From NCBI RefSeq assembly GCF_025244825.1, contig NZ_CP104263.1:3224001-3288000 (forward strand): a stretch of 64,000 bases of DNA. Direction: 5' to 3'. This stretch comes from Arthrobacter jinronghuae (GTDB lineage Bacteria; Actinomycetota; Actinomycetes; Actinomycetales; Micrococcaceae). Numbering within the stretch: position 1 is the first letter of the stretch; the number at the start of each line of letters is the position of its first letter. Below the pieces are notes generated by a model. The model made no database searches. It worked only from the letters and a program-made list of their open reading frames with translations, and had not been told where the DNA came from. Of the stretch, positions 8,608 through 17,428 are shown one piece after another. Position numbers and translations under genes: made by a program.

Positions 8608-10509
8608 ATGGCCGTCATAGAAAGCATTCCGGACATCGACGTACCGTGGGAGAAACTGGGCGAGGCGGCTGCCGTCATGCGGGACAAGGCTTCTTCTGCA
8701 ATCAGTCAACTTGATGCTGCCTCCGCTGCATGGGATGGGCTGCAGCAGGCCTACAAGGAAAGTCACACACAGGACCGGGTCTACGCTGCGCTCACGGACC
8801 TGCGCGACCCTGCCGTTGACTGGGCGGTTGCGCTCTCTTCCGCCGCAGCCGTACTCGAGGACTTCGCCGTAACCGGTAAGCCGCTGCAGCAGGAGGCCGA
8901 AACCCTCAAGACGGAGCGGACCGGGCTGCTCAGCAGAACCGCGTCCTCCGATATTCCCGGTGATGATGAAGCGCAGGACGCGCTGAACCGTGAAGTCTCG
9001 GAGCTCAACGAACGGGTTCTGAGCCTGCAGCGCAACTGGTCCCAGACTGTGGAAACCGCCGTCTCGGATTTGTCTCTGATATCCGGCGGAACAGGGGATA
9101 CCCTGCCGGTGCTTGCTGCCCTGGGCGGCCCGGTGCTTCCCTCCCCCGACTGGATCGGCTTGACCTCCACCCTGGACGATTTCGGGGAATTGGATCCCGC
9201 GGCCGTGGCCGCCTCGCTCATCGATCTGAACGAAGAGGAACTGCGCGAGTGGGCAAAGGTGAATCCCGAAGCAGCCCTGCTTCTCTCGAACAATAAACTT
9301 CCCGAACCACCGCCTCCGGGGTCTGCCGAGGCAGCGATGCTGGAGGTCATGAACACCATGTATGACCGCCCCCGGGGGACACCTGATCTGCCCGCCGATC
9401 TGGCCGCCGAAGGCATCAGGAAGATCAACGAGGCCTGGGGACTGCTCTCGGAGGATGATCAGAAGCGGCTTCTCCTGCTGTATCCGGCTGTCTTCGGAAA
9501 CCTCAACGGTGTGCCCATGGCCCAGCGGGCCCGTGCAAACACGGTGACGGCGGCCGGCTACCGCGAAGAACTTACCCGGCAGCTGGCGGCTCTGGGCGAG
9601 GGCGACGGGAGTAAAAGGGGCCAGGAGATCCGTGAGTCGCTTACCAAAAAGAAGCAGGGCCTCGACCACGTCATTAACAACGACCTGCAGACGGTGATGG
9701 TCAACATTGAGGCGGATGGGAGCATAGTCACCATGAACGGGACCCCCTCGCCCCGCACCAGGACCAGCACCTTGCTGGTCCCCGGGACGGAGGCCGATTT
9801 GGCCAGCGTGGGGGATTACACCGGCAAGCTGGCGGACCTCACGGCCGGGGCAGGAGCAGACGATCTCTCCTTCTACTGGCAGGGCGCAGACCTTCCCGAC
9901 AAGATAGGCAGCAACGCCACGGGTTACTACAACACGGAAGGCGGACGAAAACTGGCCGCCTTCGACGCGGCACTGGACCTTGAACTGCCGTCAGACGCAG
10001 CCACCACAGGCATCGGTTACAGCGCCGGAGCCGCTATGTTGGGCACGGCGGAACGGATGGGCCTGGATATCGACAACGTAATTTATCTGGCACCTTCGGG
10101 AGCGGGTGAAGGGGTTAGCAGCGTCGAAAACACGACCAACCCGGACGCAAACCGATACTGGATCCAGTCCCGGGATGATCCGATCAACTTGGCTCAGTGG
10201 GCCGGCGGGATATTCCAGGGCGCTGATCCCAACGATATGGGCGTGACACGGCTGGAATCAGGTTTCATCAATCACGACGACGGCGGAGAAGTGGTGGGCG
10301 GGCACACGGAATACTTCCGTAAGGACTCTACGGCGATGAGGAACATGCGGGGCGTGATTTACGGGCAGGAACTTTATCCCTTCGTACCTTATGAACCGGA
10401 CAACTACGTCATCACTGAAGGGGGTGTGGTGTTGAGTAATCCGCTGGAGGAAACCCCGGAGGCTTACAAGGGTGACCGGATGCACTCAATTCCAGGTTCC
10501 GGGAAGTGA
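8608..10509 (+). CDS. DUF1023 alpha/beta hydrolase with long helical N-terminus
   Basis: A 633-residue protein. Residues about 1-330 are helical and resemble the N-terminal parts of ESX-associated proteins; the C-terminal 300 residues match the DUF1023 alpha/beta hydrolase, with the nucleophile elbow GYSAGA at Ser472 and an RDDPINLA segment later. The start ATG 8608 has no ribosome site and lies 4 nt past the previous stop, so translation is probably coupled. No classical signal peptide is seen, which together with the small WXG100-like partner suggests export through a type VII-like route. The lipoprotein gene downstream starts within a few bases of its stop. Substrate is unknown. Confidence 0.8.
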   Translation: MAVIESIPDIDVPWEKLGEAAAVMRDKASSAISQLDAASAAWDGLQQAYKESHTQDRVYAALTDLRDPAVDWAVALSSAAAVLEDFAVTGKPLQQEAETLKTERTGLLSRTASSDIPGDDEAQDALNREVSELNERVLSLQRNWSQTVETAVSDLSLISGGTGDTLPVLAALGGPVLPSPDWIGLTSTLDDFGELDPAAVAASLIDLNEEELREWAKVNPEAALLLSNNKLPEPPPPGSAEAAMLEVMNTMYDRPRGTPDLPADLAAEGIRKINEAWGLLSEDDQKRLLLLYPAVFGNLNGVPMAQRARANTVTAAGYREELTRQLAALGEGDGSKRGQEIRESLTKKKQGLDHVINNDLQTVMVNIEADGSIVTMNGTPSPRTRTSTLLVPGTEADLASVGDYTGKLADLTAGAGADDLSFYWQGADLPDKIGSNATGYYNTEGGRKLAAFDAALDLELPSDAATTGIGYSAGAAMLGTAERMGLDIDNVIYLAPSGAGEGVSSVENTTNPDANRYWIQSRDDPINLAQWAGGIFQGADPNDMGVTRLESGFINHDDGGEVVGGHTEYFRKDSTAMRNMRGVIYGQELYPFVPYEPDNYVITEGGVVLSNPLEETPEAYKGDRMHSIPGSGK

Positions 10510-10514
10510 GGACA

Positions 10515-11147
10515 ATGCGTCGCTCCCTCCTCATGTGCCTTATCGTGCTGCCGGTTGCTGCCCTCGGAGCATGCGCCCCCGCGCTGTCGCCGGGCACCGC
10601 GGAATCCGCCTCGCCGTCCGCCCGCCCCGCGGCTGCCGTGCTGCCCGGCTTGGATCCCCTCCTGCCCAACCTCCTCGAGGCGGCCGGCGAAGGGTCGCCC
10701 CTGCGGATCAGCGACGCGAAAGAGGAATCCTGTCTGGACCTCACGCACGATGACAATTGGAACACCCTCACTCGAACCATGGCATCGGTGGACGGCAGGT
10801 ACGCTGATCACCCGTCCGCCCAGGGATCAATGGACGCGCTAAAGGCCTATTTGCAGGAGGACGGCTGGGCACTGGATGACGAGGTGCGGAACGAGGAGAA
10901 CAAAAACGGGGTGGTCTACGAGGTCAGCTTCCACAAGGATGAGCTGTCCCTTACCGCTCGATACGATCACGCCGCCCGAGACGGAAGGCGTTTTGTGGAG
11001 CTGGTCATCACGTCGCCCTGCGTGGAAAACCCCGATGACCACCAGATGATCCGCTCCAGCCTGGACCCGGAGTACGGTTCCTTCAGCCAGCACTATGACC
11101 ACAACGCCGAAAAGGCAGACGGTTCCGGCGCAGTCTCCACCCCATGA
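10515..11147 (+). CDS. Hypothetical lipoprotein
   Basis: A 210-residue protein whose N-terminus, MRRSLLMCLIVLPVAALGAC, is a lipoprotein signal ending in the lipobox LGAC with Cys20. The mature part is polar and begins with an Ala/Ser/Pro-rich spacer; it contains two cysteines in CLDLTHDDN and VITSPCVEN that could pair. ATG 10515 is preferred because GGGAAG lies 8 nt upstream; an in-frame GTG at 10506 would overlap the hydrolase stop by 4 nt. No family recognised. As last gene of the DUF1023 set it may anchor or neutralise the hydrolase outside the cell; this is only inference. Confidence 0.7.
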   Translation: MRRSLLMCLIVLPVAALGACAPALSPGTAESASPSARPAAAVLPGLDPLLPNLLEAAGEGSPLRISDAKEESCLDLTHDDNWNTLTRTMASVDGRYADHPSAQGSMDALKAYLQEDGWALDDEVRNEENKNGVVYEVSFHKDELSLTARYDHAARDGRRFVELVITSPCVENPDDHQMIRSSLDPEYGSFSQHYDHNAEKADGSGAVSTP

Positions 11148-11200
11148 GCAGCCGGTAGTACGGTTCCAATGCAGAGAATCCGCGTAACCGGTTCGACCGC

Positions 11201-11221
11201 GCAGGTCACCGAGAGACCTGC
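11201..11221 (+). terminator. Hairpin downstream of the lipoprotein gene
   Basis: GCAGGTC and GACCTGC (11201-11207 and 11215-11221) form a 7-bp perfect stem with a 7-nt loop, followed by a second stem (TCCGCCGC with GCGGCGGA, about 11229-11259). No T-run follows. Position after 11147 and before the kinase promoter suggests a transcription stop. Confidence 0.4.
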
Positions 11222-11296
11222 CCACTGGATCCGCCGCACGTCGTTCATCCCTGCGGCGGAGCCCGCGCCGGCGGTGCAACTCCTAGACTGGGCACC

Positions 11297-12700
11297 ATGA
11301 TCGAGACCATGGCCTTCGACACGGCCGACGCCGGGTCGGAACAGCACGCACGGACCCGGCCCGGCTGGCTCGCCCGCCTCCCCTGGCGAACCGGGGAGGA
11401 CTGGGAACGCCCGGGGCCTACCGTCGCGCAGCAGCGCCACGACGTCATCGGAACCCTGGTCGTGTTGCTGGTCTCCGCTCTCGTTATGGAGGTGAGCCGC
11501 GGAATCGGTGCCCTCGCCGGGGAAACCCGGCCCATCTGGCTCCAGCATCTGGCGCTGGCCCTGATCATCCTGCCCTTGGCGGTGCGCCGCCGTTACCCGG
11601 TGGCCGTGATGCTGGTCTGCAGCGCCGCGTTCCTGGGCCTGGGACTGCTGGTGCCCATGGTTGCCACGCAGACGAGCTTCCAGGCTGCCTATTTCGCGTC
11701 GCTCTACACCGCCGTGGCCTGGGCGAAGGACCGCAGGATGCTCTGGCTCGGCACCACCGTGGTCATTGCCGTGATGGCACTGTGGATTATCCTTGCCTTC
11801 ACCGTCTCCTCCGCCTATGACGGCATGCTGGAACGGGTCATGGAGGGCGATGACACCTACCGCGGTTTCCTGCCGCCGCTGGCATCCCTGGCGCTCTACA
11901 ACTTCGCCATCAACGCCGCTTTCTTCGGCGGAGCCATTATGTTCGGCATGAGCGCCTGGCGCAGCGCGCACCAGCGCGAGCTGCTGGTCAAACAGTCCGC
12001 CCAGCTGGAAATCCAGGCGACGGAACTGGCCCGGCAGGCGGTGCTGGATGAGCGGCTGCGCATCGCCCGGGAACTGCACGACGTCGTCGCGCACCACATC
12101 GCGGTGATCGGTGTCCAGGCCGGCGCAGCCCGGCGGGTGCTGGAGAAGAAACCCGAGGCCACCGCGGGCGCCCTGCAGACCATCGAGGCATCCTCCCGCG
12201 AAGCAGTGGAACAGATGCGTTCCCTGCTGGGCGTACTCCGCGCGGGCGAGGAACCGGGATCGGAGTCCGACGGCGGTGCGCGGCGAACCCCCGAGCCCGG
12301 CCTCGCGGACCTCCCGGCACTGGTGGCAGAGCACGGGCAACTGGGCCTGTCCGTGTCCTACCACCGGTCCGAAGACGTGCCCGGCTCGCTGGACCGGGTC
12401 CCCGCACCGCTGGGCCTCTCGATTTACCGCACCGTCCAGGAGTCCCTCGCCAACGTCCGCCGCCACTCCACCGCAGGCTCCGCCGTCGTCGCACTCCGCA
12501 CGGGCACCACGGGGACCGGCAACAGCTGGGTGGAGGTGGAGACCGTGGACAACGGCAGGCCGCGCACCGGCAGCACCGCGGGGTCCGGCTTCGGCATCCG
12601 CGGTATCCGCGAACGGGCCGACCTGCACGGCGGCACCACCGAAATCGGACCGCGTTCCGGCGGCGGCTGGCGCGTCCGGGTCCGGTTTCCGCTGCACTGA
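11297..12700 (+). CDS. NarL-type sensor histidine kinase
   Basis: A 467-residue membrane kinase. Five or six hydrophobic segments lie between residues about 48 and 220, with no large extracellular domain. The HisKA_3 box ARELHDVVAHHI places the phosphorylated His at 261, and the HATPase_c part (about 370-465) shows NVRRHS and the glycine-rich FGIRGIRERA motif. The start at ATG 11297 has no ribosome site but TAGACT lies 7 nt upstream, so the message is probably leaderless. With the response regulator and ABC-2 exporter that follow it likely senses envelope stress or a membrane-active compound and switches the exporter; the signal is unknown. Confidence 0.88.
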   Translation: MIETMAFDTADAGSEQHARTRPGWLARLPWRTGEDWERPGPTVAQQRHDVIGTLVVLLVSALVMEVSRGIGALAGETRPIWLQHLALALIILPLAVRRRYPVAVMLVCSAAFLGLGLLVPMVATQTSFQAAYFASLYTAVAWAKDRRMLWLGTTVVIAVMALWIILAFTVSSAYDGMLERVMEGDDTYRGFLPPLASLALYNFAINAAFFGGAIMFGMSAWRSAHQRELLVKQSAQLEIQATELARQAVLDERLRIARELHDVVAHHIAVIGVQAGAARRVLEKKPEATAGALQTIEASSREAVEQMRSLLGVLRAGEEPGSESDGGARRTPEPGLADLPALVAEHGQLGLSVSYHRSEDVPGSLDRVPAPLGLSIYRTVQESLANVRRHSTAGSAVVALRTGTTGTGNSWVEVETVDNGRPRTGSTAGSGFGIRGIRERADLHGGTTEIGPRSGGGWRVRVRFPLH

Positions 12701-12771
12701 CCGTTACCGTGGTTGCCGAAGGCCGCATACTGCGGCCGGCAGAACTCCTTCGAAAGGGAGAAGCGTAAGTA

Positions 12772-13527
12772 ATGGAACCGATCCGCGTTCTGCTGGCTGA
12801 TGACCAGGCCCTGCTGCGGGCGGGCTTTGCCATGATGCTCTCAGTGGAGGACGAAATCGAGGTGGTGGGCCAGGCCGCCAACGGCGCCGAAGCCGTGGAC
12901 TTTGCCGCCGCACACCCCGTGGACATCATCCTCATGGACGTGCAGATGCCGGTCCTGGACGGGATCCGGGCCACCGAGCAGGTGGTGCGGGCCGGCACCG
13001 CGAAGGTCATCATCCTCACCACCTTTGAACGCGACGACTACCTTTTTGATGCCATCAGCGCCGGTGCCAGCGGCTTCCTGCTGAAGAACTCCGACCCGGA
13101 CGACCTGGTGGCAGCGGTCCACGCCGTCGCCGGCGGCCACGCCCTGCTGGCACCGGAGATGACGGTGCGGGTCATCGAACGCTTTGCCCGGCAGCTGCAC
13201 GCAGAGGCTGCCGGCGCGGCTGCCCACCCAAACGGCCGCCCAACCGCCACCCCCGCCGCCGTCGGGACCCGTCCGCCGTCGGGGTCCGCTCAGCAGCAGA
13301 AACTGCTGGACTCGCTGACTTCCCGCGAGCGCGAAGTGCTCGTGAACGTTGCCGCGGGCCGGAGCAACGCCGAGATCGCGGCCGGGATGTTCGTGGCCGA
13401 GGCGACCGTCAAGACCCATGTCTCCAACCTGCTGGGCAAGATCCAGGTCCGGGACCGGGTGCAGGCAGTGGTGTTCGCCTACGAGTCCGGCCTCATCCTC
13501 CCGGGGGACAAACCGGCCGCCGGCTGA
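12772..13527 (+). CDS. LuxR/NarL-type response regulator
   Basis: A 251-residue regulator. The receiver domain (1-120) has the acidic pair DD near residue 10, the phospho-acceptor Asp56 in IILMDVQMP, and Lys in the KNSDPDDL region. A Pro/Ala-rich linker of about 30 residues precedes the C-terminal LuxR helix-turn-helix (SREREVLVNVAAGRSNAEIA, then ATVKTHVSNLLGKI). AAAGGGAGA stands before ATG 12772. It is the partner of the kinase 71 nt upstream and most likely activates the ABC exporter genes that follow. Confidence 0.92.
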   Translation: MEPIRVLLADDQALLRAGFAMMLSVEDEIEVVGQAANGAEAVDFAAAHPVDIILMDVQMPVLDGIRATEQVVRAGTAKVIILTTFERDDYLFDAISAGASGFLLKNSDPDDLVAAVHAVAGGHALLAPEMTVRVIERFARQLHAEAAGAAAHPNGRPTATPAAVGTRPPSGSAQQQKLLDSLTSREREVLVNVAAGRSNAEIAAGMFVAEATVKTHVSNLLGKIQVRDRVQAVVFAYESGLILPGDKPAAG

Positions 13528-13634
13528 CCCGGAAAGGTTCCATCCCGCGGCCGATCCGCCGTGCTGCTCTTCTGCCTAAGCTCGAAGCAGAAGTTCATCA
13601 CTAGGCCCGGCTTCTTCCGGGGAAGGAGCAGCAC

Positions 13635-14516
13635 ATGCTGCAGGTCCGCAATCTCACCCGACGCTTCGGGGACAAAACCGCCGTCGACGACGTCACGTTC
13701 GACATTCCGTCCGGCCGCATGACCGGCTTCGTCGGCGCGAACGGCGCCGGTAAAACCACCACCATGCGCATGATCATGGGCGTCCTGACCGCCACGGCCG
13801 GCGATGTGCTGCTGGACGGGGCCCCCGTAACCGCCGCGCAGCGCGCACAGTTCGGATACATGCCCGAAGAGCGCGGCCTCTACCCCAAGCAGCCCATCAT
13901 CGACCAGCTGGTCTACCTCGGCCAGCTGCACCGGATGAGCCAGTCCTCGGCCCGGCGCGAGGCAATGGAACTGCTGGACCGGTTTAATCTGGCCGACCGG
14001 AGCAAGGACAAGCTCGAATCGCTCTCCCTGGGCAACCAGCAGCGCGTGCAGATCGCCGCCTCACTGCTGCACCGTCCCACCGCCCTGATCCTGGACGAGC
14101 CGTTCTCCGGCCTGGACCCGATCGCCGTCGACTCCATGGTGGAGCTGCTGCGCGAACGGACCGCCGCCGGTGTCCCGGTACTGTTCTCCAGCCACCAGCT
14201 GGACCTGGTGGACCGGCTCTGCGACAACCTGGTGGTCCTGCAGGGCGGGCGCCTCATGGCTGCCGGCAGCGGCGACGAACTTCGTGCCACGGCACCCCGC
14301 CGCCACCGCATCATGGTCTCCCCCGACGCCGGCTGGCTGCGCGAGGAAACCGGACTCACCGTCATCGACGTCGCCGGTCCCTCCGCACTCGTGGAGTTCG
14401 ACGACGACGCGCACGCCCAGCGCACCCTGGCCGCCGCCCTCTCCCGCGGCACGGTGCAGGAATTCGCCCCCATCCGCCCGTCCCTGAGCGACATCTACCG
14501 TGAGGTGACAGCATGA
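13635..14516 (+). CDS. ABC exporter ATP-binding protein (NatA-like)
   Basis: A 293-residue ATPase with Walker A GANGAGKTT, signature LSLGNQQR and Walker B ALILDEPFSGLDP, then a C-terminal extension of about 80 residues typical of ABC-2 drug or Na+ exporters. GGAAGGAG precedes ATG 13635. The stop overlaps the permease start by 4 nt. Placed behind a kinase and regulator, it resembles two-component controlled exporters of antimicrobial compounds or sodium; which one is not decided. Confidence 0.88.
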   Translation: MLQVRNLTRRFGDKTAVDDVTFDIPSGRMTGFVGANGAGKTTTMRMIMGVLTATAGDVLLDGAPVTAAQRAQFGYMPEERGLYPKQPIIDQLVYLGQLHRMSQSSARREAMELLDRFNLADRSKDKLESLSLGNQQRVQIAASLLHRPTALILDEPFSGLDPIAVDSMVELLRERTAAGVPVLFSSHQLDLVDRLCDNLVVLQGGRLMAAGSGDELRATAPRRHRIMVSPDAGWLREETGLTVIDVAGPSALVEFDDDAHAQRTLAAALSRGTVQEFAPIRPSLSDIYREVTA

Positions 14517-15742
14517 GCACCGAAACCCGCACTCCCGTAGCCAAACCCGGACAGGCACCCGAGGCCCCGGATACCACGCCGGCCTGGGCAATCGTGACGC
14601 TGCGCGAAGTCATGGTCAAGATGCGTGACCGCACCTACCTGCTGTCCACAGTCGCGACCCTGGTCCTCATCGTGGGCACGATCCTGTTCAACGCCTATAT
14701 GTCATCCCGCGGCTCGGACCATACCGTGGCTGTGGCAGATACCGCTGCCACGGAGATCATCACCGCCGCCGATGCCGCCGGCCAGGAGGGAGACGGGAAC
14801 ACCACCTTCGAAGCCGTAACGGCAGACTCCCCCGAAGCCGCCCTGCAGCTGGTCCGCGATGAAGAAGCCGACGCGGCCCTGATTCAGGACGATGACGGCA
14901 GCTGGACCCTGACCGGGAAGGACGAAATCGGTTCCGGGATCCGCGGACCTGTCTCCGAGGCCCTGACCAGCTACGTCATCAGTGCCAACGCCGCTGCGGC
15001 CGGCACCACCGCAGCGGAGCTGACCGCCGGCAGCGAGCTCGAAGAAGCGCTGCTGGAAGGCGACGCCGAGCAGGCCGGAATCGCGGCCGCCGTCGGCTTC
15101 GCGTTCAGCTTCCTCTTCTACATGGCCACGATCATCTTCGGCCTGGCGATCGCAACCTCCGTGCTGGAGGAAAAGCAGAACCGGGTGGTGGAAATCCTCG
15201 CCACCGCCATCCCCATCCGCCAGCTCCTCTACGGCAAGGTGATCGGCAACACCGTCCTGGCCGTGGTGCAGCTGGCACTCTACGGCGGGGCGGCTCTCCT
15301 GGCGCTGAACCTCACCGGTACCGCGGACATGGTGGGCTCCATCATTCCGATCTCGGGCTGGTTCCTGGTCTTCTTCCTGATCGGGTTCCTGATCCTGGCC
15401 GCCGGCTGGGCGATGCTCGGCTCCATGGCCAGCCGTTCAGAGGACCTGAACAGCAGCTCCACCCCGGTGATGGCGGTCATCTTCGCCGCCCTGTTTGCCG
15501 GCATGTTCGCCAAGGGGCAGCTGCTGGTCATCGCCTCGTTTGTGCCGGTGATTTCCTCAGTGGCCATGCCTATCCGGATGCTCAGCTCGGAGGTGCCGCT
15601 CTGGCAGACCTTCGCTTCGCTGGCCATCGCGCTAGCCGCTGCCTACGCCCTGCTGGGCTTTGCCGCGAAGATCTACCGGCGGGCCGTGCTGCAGAGCGGA
15701 GGCTCGCTGACGCTGCGCAAGGCCATGAAGCTGGAGCAGTAG
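14513..15742 (+). CDS. ABC-2 exporter permease (NatB-like)
   Basis: A 409-residue protein of the ABC2_membrane_3 type. One N-terminal membrane segment (about 42-62) is followed by a long polar extracellular part (65-185) and then five clustered membrane helices. The cytoplasmic motif EEKQNRVVEILATAIP, seen after the second helix, is a hallmark of NatB-like permeases. The start overlaps the ATPase stop in ATGA. The pair is the only transporter in this two-component operon, and transcription ends in a strong hairpin at 15766. Confidence 0.88.
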   Translation: MSTETRTPVAKPGQAPEAPDTTPAWAIVTLREVMVKMRDRTYLLSTVATLVLIVGTILFNAYMSSRGSDHTVAVADTAATEIITAADAAGQEGDGNTTFEAVTADSPEAALQLVRDEEADAALIQDDDGSWTLTGKDEIGSGIRGPVSEALTSYVISANAAAAGTTAAELTAGSELEEALLEGDAEQAGIAAAVGFAFSFLFYMATIIFGLAIATSVLEEKQNRVVEILATAIPIRQLLYGKVIGNTVLAVVQLALYGGAALLALNLTGTADMVGSIIPISGWFLVFFLIGFLILAAGWAMLGSMASRSEDLNSSSTPVMAVIFAALFAGMFAKGQLLVIASFVPVISSVAMPIRMLSSEVPLWQTFASLAIALAAAYALLGFAAKIYRRAVLQSGGSLTLRKAMKLEQ

Positions 15743-15765
15743 CCCCGGCGGGAGAATCACAGCGG

Positions 15766-15797
15766 CAGGCGGGGAGCATCGGCTCCCCGCCTGTTTC
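15766..15797 (+). terminator. Rho-independent terminator after the exporter operon
   Basis: A perfect 12-bp stem CAGGCGGGGAGC with its complement at 15782-15793, closing a 4-nt ATCG loop, is followed by TTTCATTTG. It ends the 11297-15742 operon and faces the end of the minus-strand ligase gene at 15811. Confidence 0.85.
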
Positions 15798-15810
15798 ATT
15801 TGTGCTGCAG

Positions 15811-17424
15811 TCAGTCCGGGTATTGCCGGCGCAGCTCGGCCTTGCGGATCTTTCCGCTCGCCGTCCGGGGAAAGTCCTCCACCATCGTCACGCTGCGCGG
15901 CACCTTGTACCGGGCCAGGCGGCCGAAGAGGTGTTCCTGCACTTCTTCGGCCGTCAGCGTGTATCCCTCCCGCAGGCTGATGACCGCGCGGGGAACTTCA
16001 CCCCATCTGCTGTCCGGCACCCCGATCACGGCAACGGCTGCCACGGCCTCCAGTTCCGCAATAATCTGCTCGACCTCGGCCGGATAAATGTTTTCCCCGC
16101 CGGAGATGATCATGTCCTTGAGCCGGTCGGATATGAACAGGTACCCGTCGTCGTCGAAATAGCCCATGTCCCCCGACCGGAACCAAGCGTCCTCCGCATA
16201 GGCTTCCGCAGTGGCGTCGGGCCGGTTCCAATAGGAGCGGACGACGTTGGGGCCGGAAATCTGGATCTCCCCCACCTCACCCGCCGGGAGCACCCCGCCG
16301 TCCGGACCCGTGATCCGAACGTCCGTAAAGAAGTGCGGCAATCCGGCGGAACCGGCCTTTTCCCTGGACCGGGCGGCCGGAAGCGCCGTGGCTCCCGGGG
16401 CCGTTTCGGTCATTCCGTAGCCGTTGGAGAAGGACAGGCCGCGGGCTTCATAGGCTTCCAGGACCCGCAGGGGCACCGCGGATCCGCCGCAGGTGATGGT
16501 GGTCAACGAGCTGATGTCCCGCTTGTCCCAGTCCGGATGTTCACACAGCATCTGGTACGTGGTGGGCACGCCGCTGATGTAGGTGGCTGCATACTGTTCA
16601 ATCGCGGCAAGCGTGCGTCCCGGTTCGAACCTGGTTTCCAGCACCACCGTCCCGCCCTTGAGGAGCACCGGCAGGACGCCCATGTCCAGGGAAGCGACAT
16701 GGAACATCGGGGAGATCATCAGTGCGACCTCCGTCCCGGACACGTCATAGTCCACCAGCACGTTGTAGCAGTTCCAGGCCAGGTTGGCGTGGGACAGCAG
16801 GGCGCCTTTGGGCCGGCCGGTGGTGCCGGAGGTGTAGAGGATCATCGCGCCGTCGTCTCCCCCGACCGGCAGGTCCAGCCGGTCCGGGGATGCCGCGGCG
16901 ATCACGGCGTCGAAGTCGGACACATTTTCTCCGCCCGATCCGCCCGATCCGCCCTCCTCGGCCGCTGCCGGACCGTCGGCCGACGCCGCGCCGCCGGCCT
17001 GCGCGCCGCCGTCGGCCGACGCCGCGCCGTCGGCCACCTCCAGCCGCACCGTCACCGAGGTGCCGGCTGACCCCAGCTGCGCCAGCCGCGCGAGCGCACC
17101 GGTGTACACCAGCACCGAACTGCCCGAATCCTGCAGCGCAAACTGAATCTCGGGCGGCGCCAGGCGGGTGTTCAACGGAACAAAGACGGCGCCCAGCGTT
17201 CCGGCGGCGAAAAACGTCTCCAGGAATGCGGGATGGTTATCCCCGAGGAAAGCCACCCGGGAGCCGTGGTCCACACCGGCTGCCCGCAATGCCTGTGCCA
17301 GCCGGTTGATCCGCTCGTCCAGCTCCGTGTAGCTGATGCCCCGACCCTGGAAGACCAGCGCCGTCCGGCCGGCGGACTTCAGGCGCCGGCGGTGTATCCA
17401 CGATCCCAGCCCCTGGTTCTCCAT
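15811..17424 (-). CDS. AMP-forming acyl-CoA ligase
   Basis: A 537-residue ANL-family enzyme that would activate a carboxylic acid with ATP and CoA. The phosphate loop YTSGTTGRPKG is at about 197-207, the substrate-side motif GYGMTETAPG near 355, the hinge GDMGYFDDDGY and RLKDMIISGGENIYP follow, and the catalytic Lys is in ASGKIRKAEL near the end. An unusual Ala/Gly/Ser-rich stretch at about 131-166, encoded by a 36-bp tandem repeat, interrupts the N-terminal domain where relatives have a short loop. The start is 4 nt after the stop of the binding-protein gene, so the two form one unit. Probable aromatic or fatty acid substrate, not resolved. Confidence 0.85.
   Translation of the reverse strand: MENQGLGSWIHRRRLKSAGRTALVFQGRGISYTELDERINRLAQALRAAGVDHGSRVAFLGDNHPAFLETFFAAGTLGAVFVPLNTRLAPPEIQFALQDSGSSVLVYTGALARLAQLGSAGTSVTVRLEVADGAASADGGAQAGGAASADGPAAAEEGGSGGSGGENVSDFDAVIAAASPDRLDLPVGGDDGAMILYTSGTTGRPKGALLSHANLAWNCYNVLVDYDVSGTEVALMISPMFHVASLDMGVLPVLLKGGTVVLETRFEPGRTLAAIEQYAATYISGVPTTYQMLCEHPDWDKRDISSLTTITCGGSAVPLRVLEAYEARGLSFSNGYGMTETAPGATALPAARSREKAGSAGLPHFFTDVRITGPDGGVLPAGEVGEIQISGPNVVRSYWNRPDATAEAYAEDAWFRSGDMGYFDDDGYLFISDRLKDMIISGGENIYPAEVEQIIAELEAVAAVAVIGVPDSRWGEVPRAVISLREGYTLTAEEVQEHLFGRLARYKVPRSVTMVEDFPRTASGKIRKAELRRQYPD
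16974..17045. repeat. 36-bp tandem repeat inside the acyl-CoA ligase gene
   Basis: Nineteen bases starting at 16974 (CGTCGGCCGACGCCGCGCC) recur exactly at 17010, giving a 36-bp period, equal to 12 codons, so the frame is kept. It encodes the repeated segment GAASADG. Two further short repeats of CCGCCCGAT lie just left. Likely product of slippage in a surface loop. Confidence 0.7.
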
Positions 17425-17428
17425 GGCG

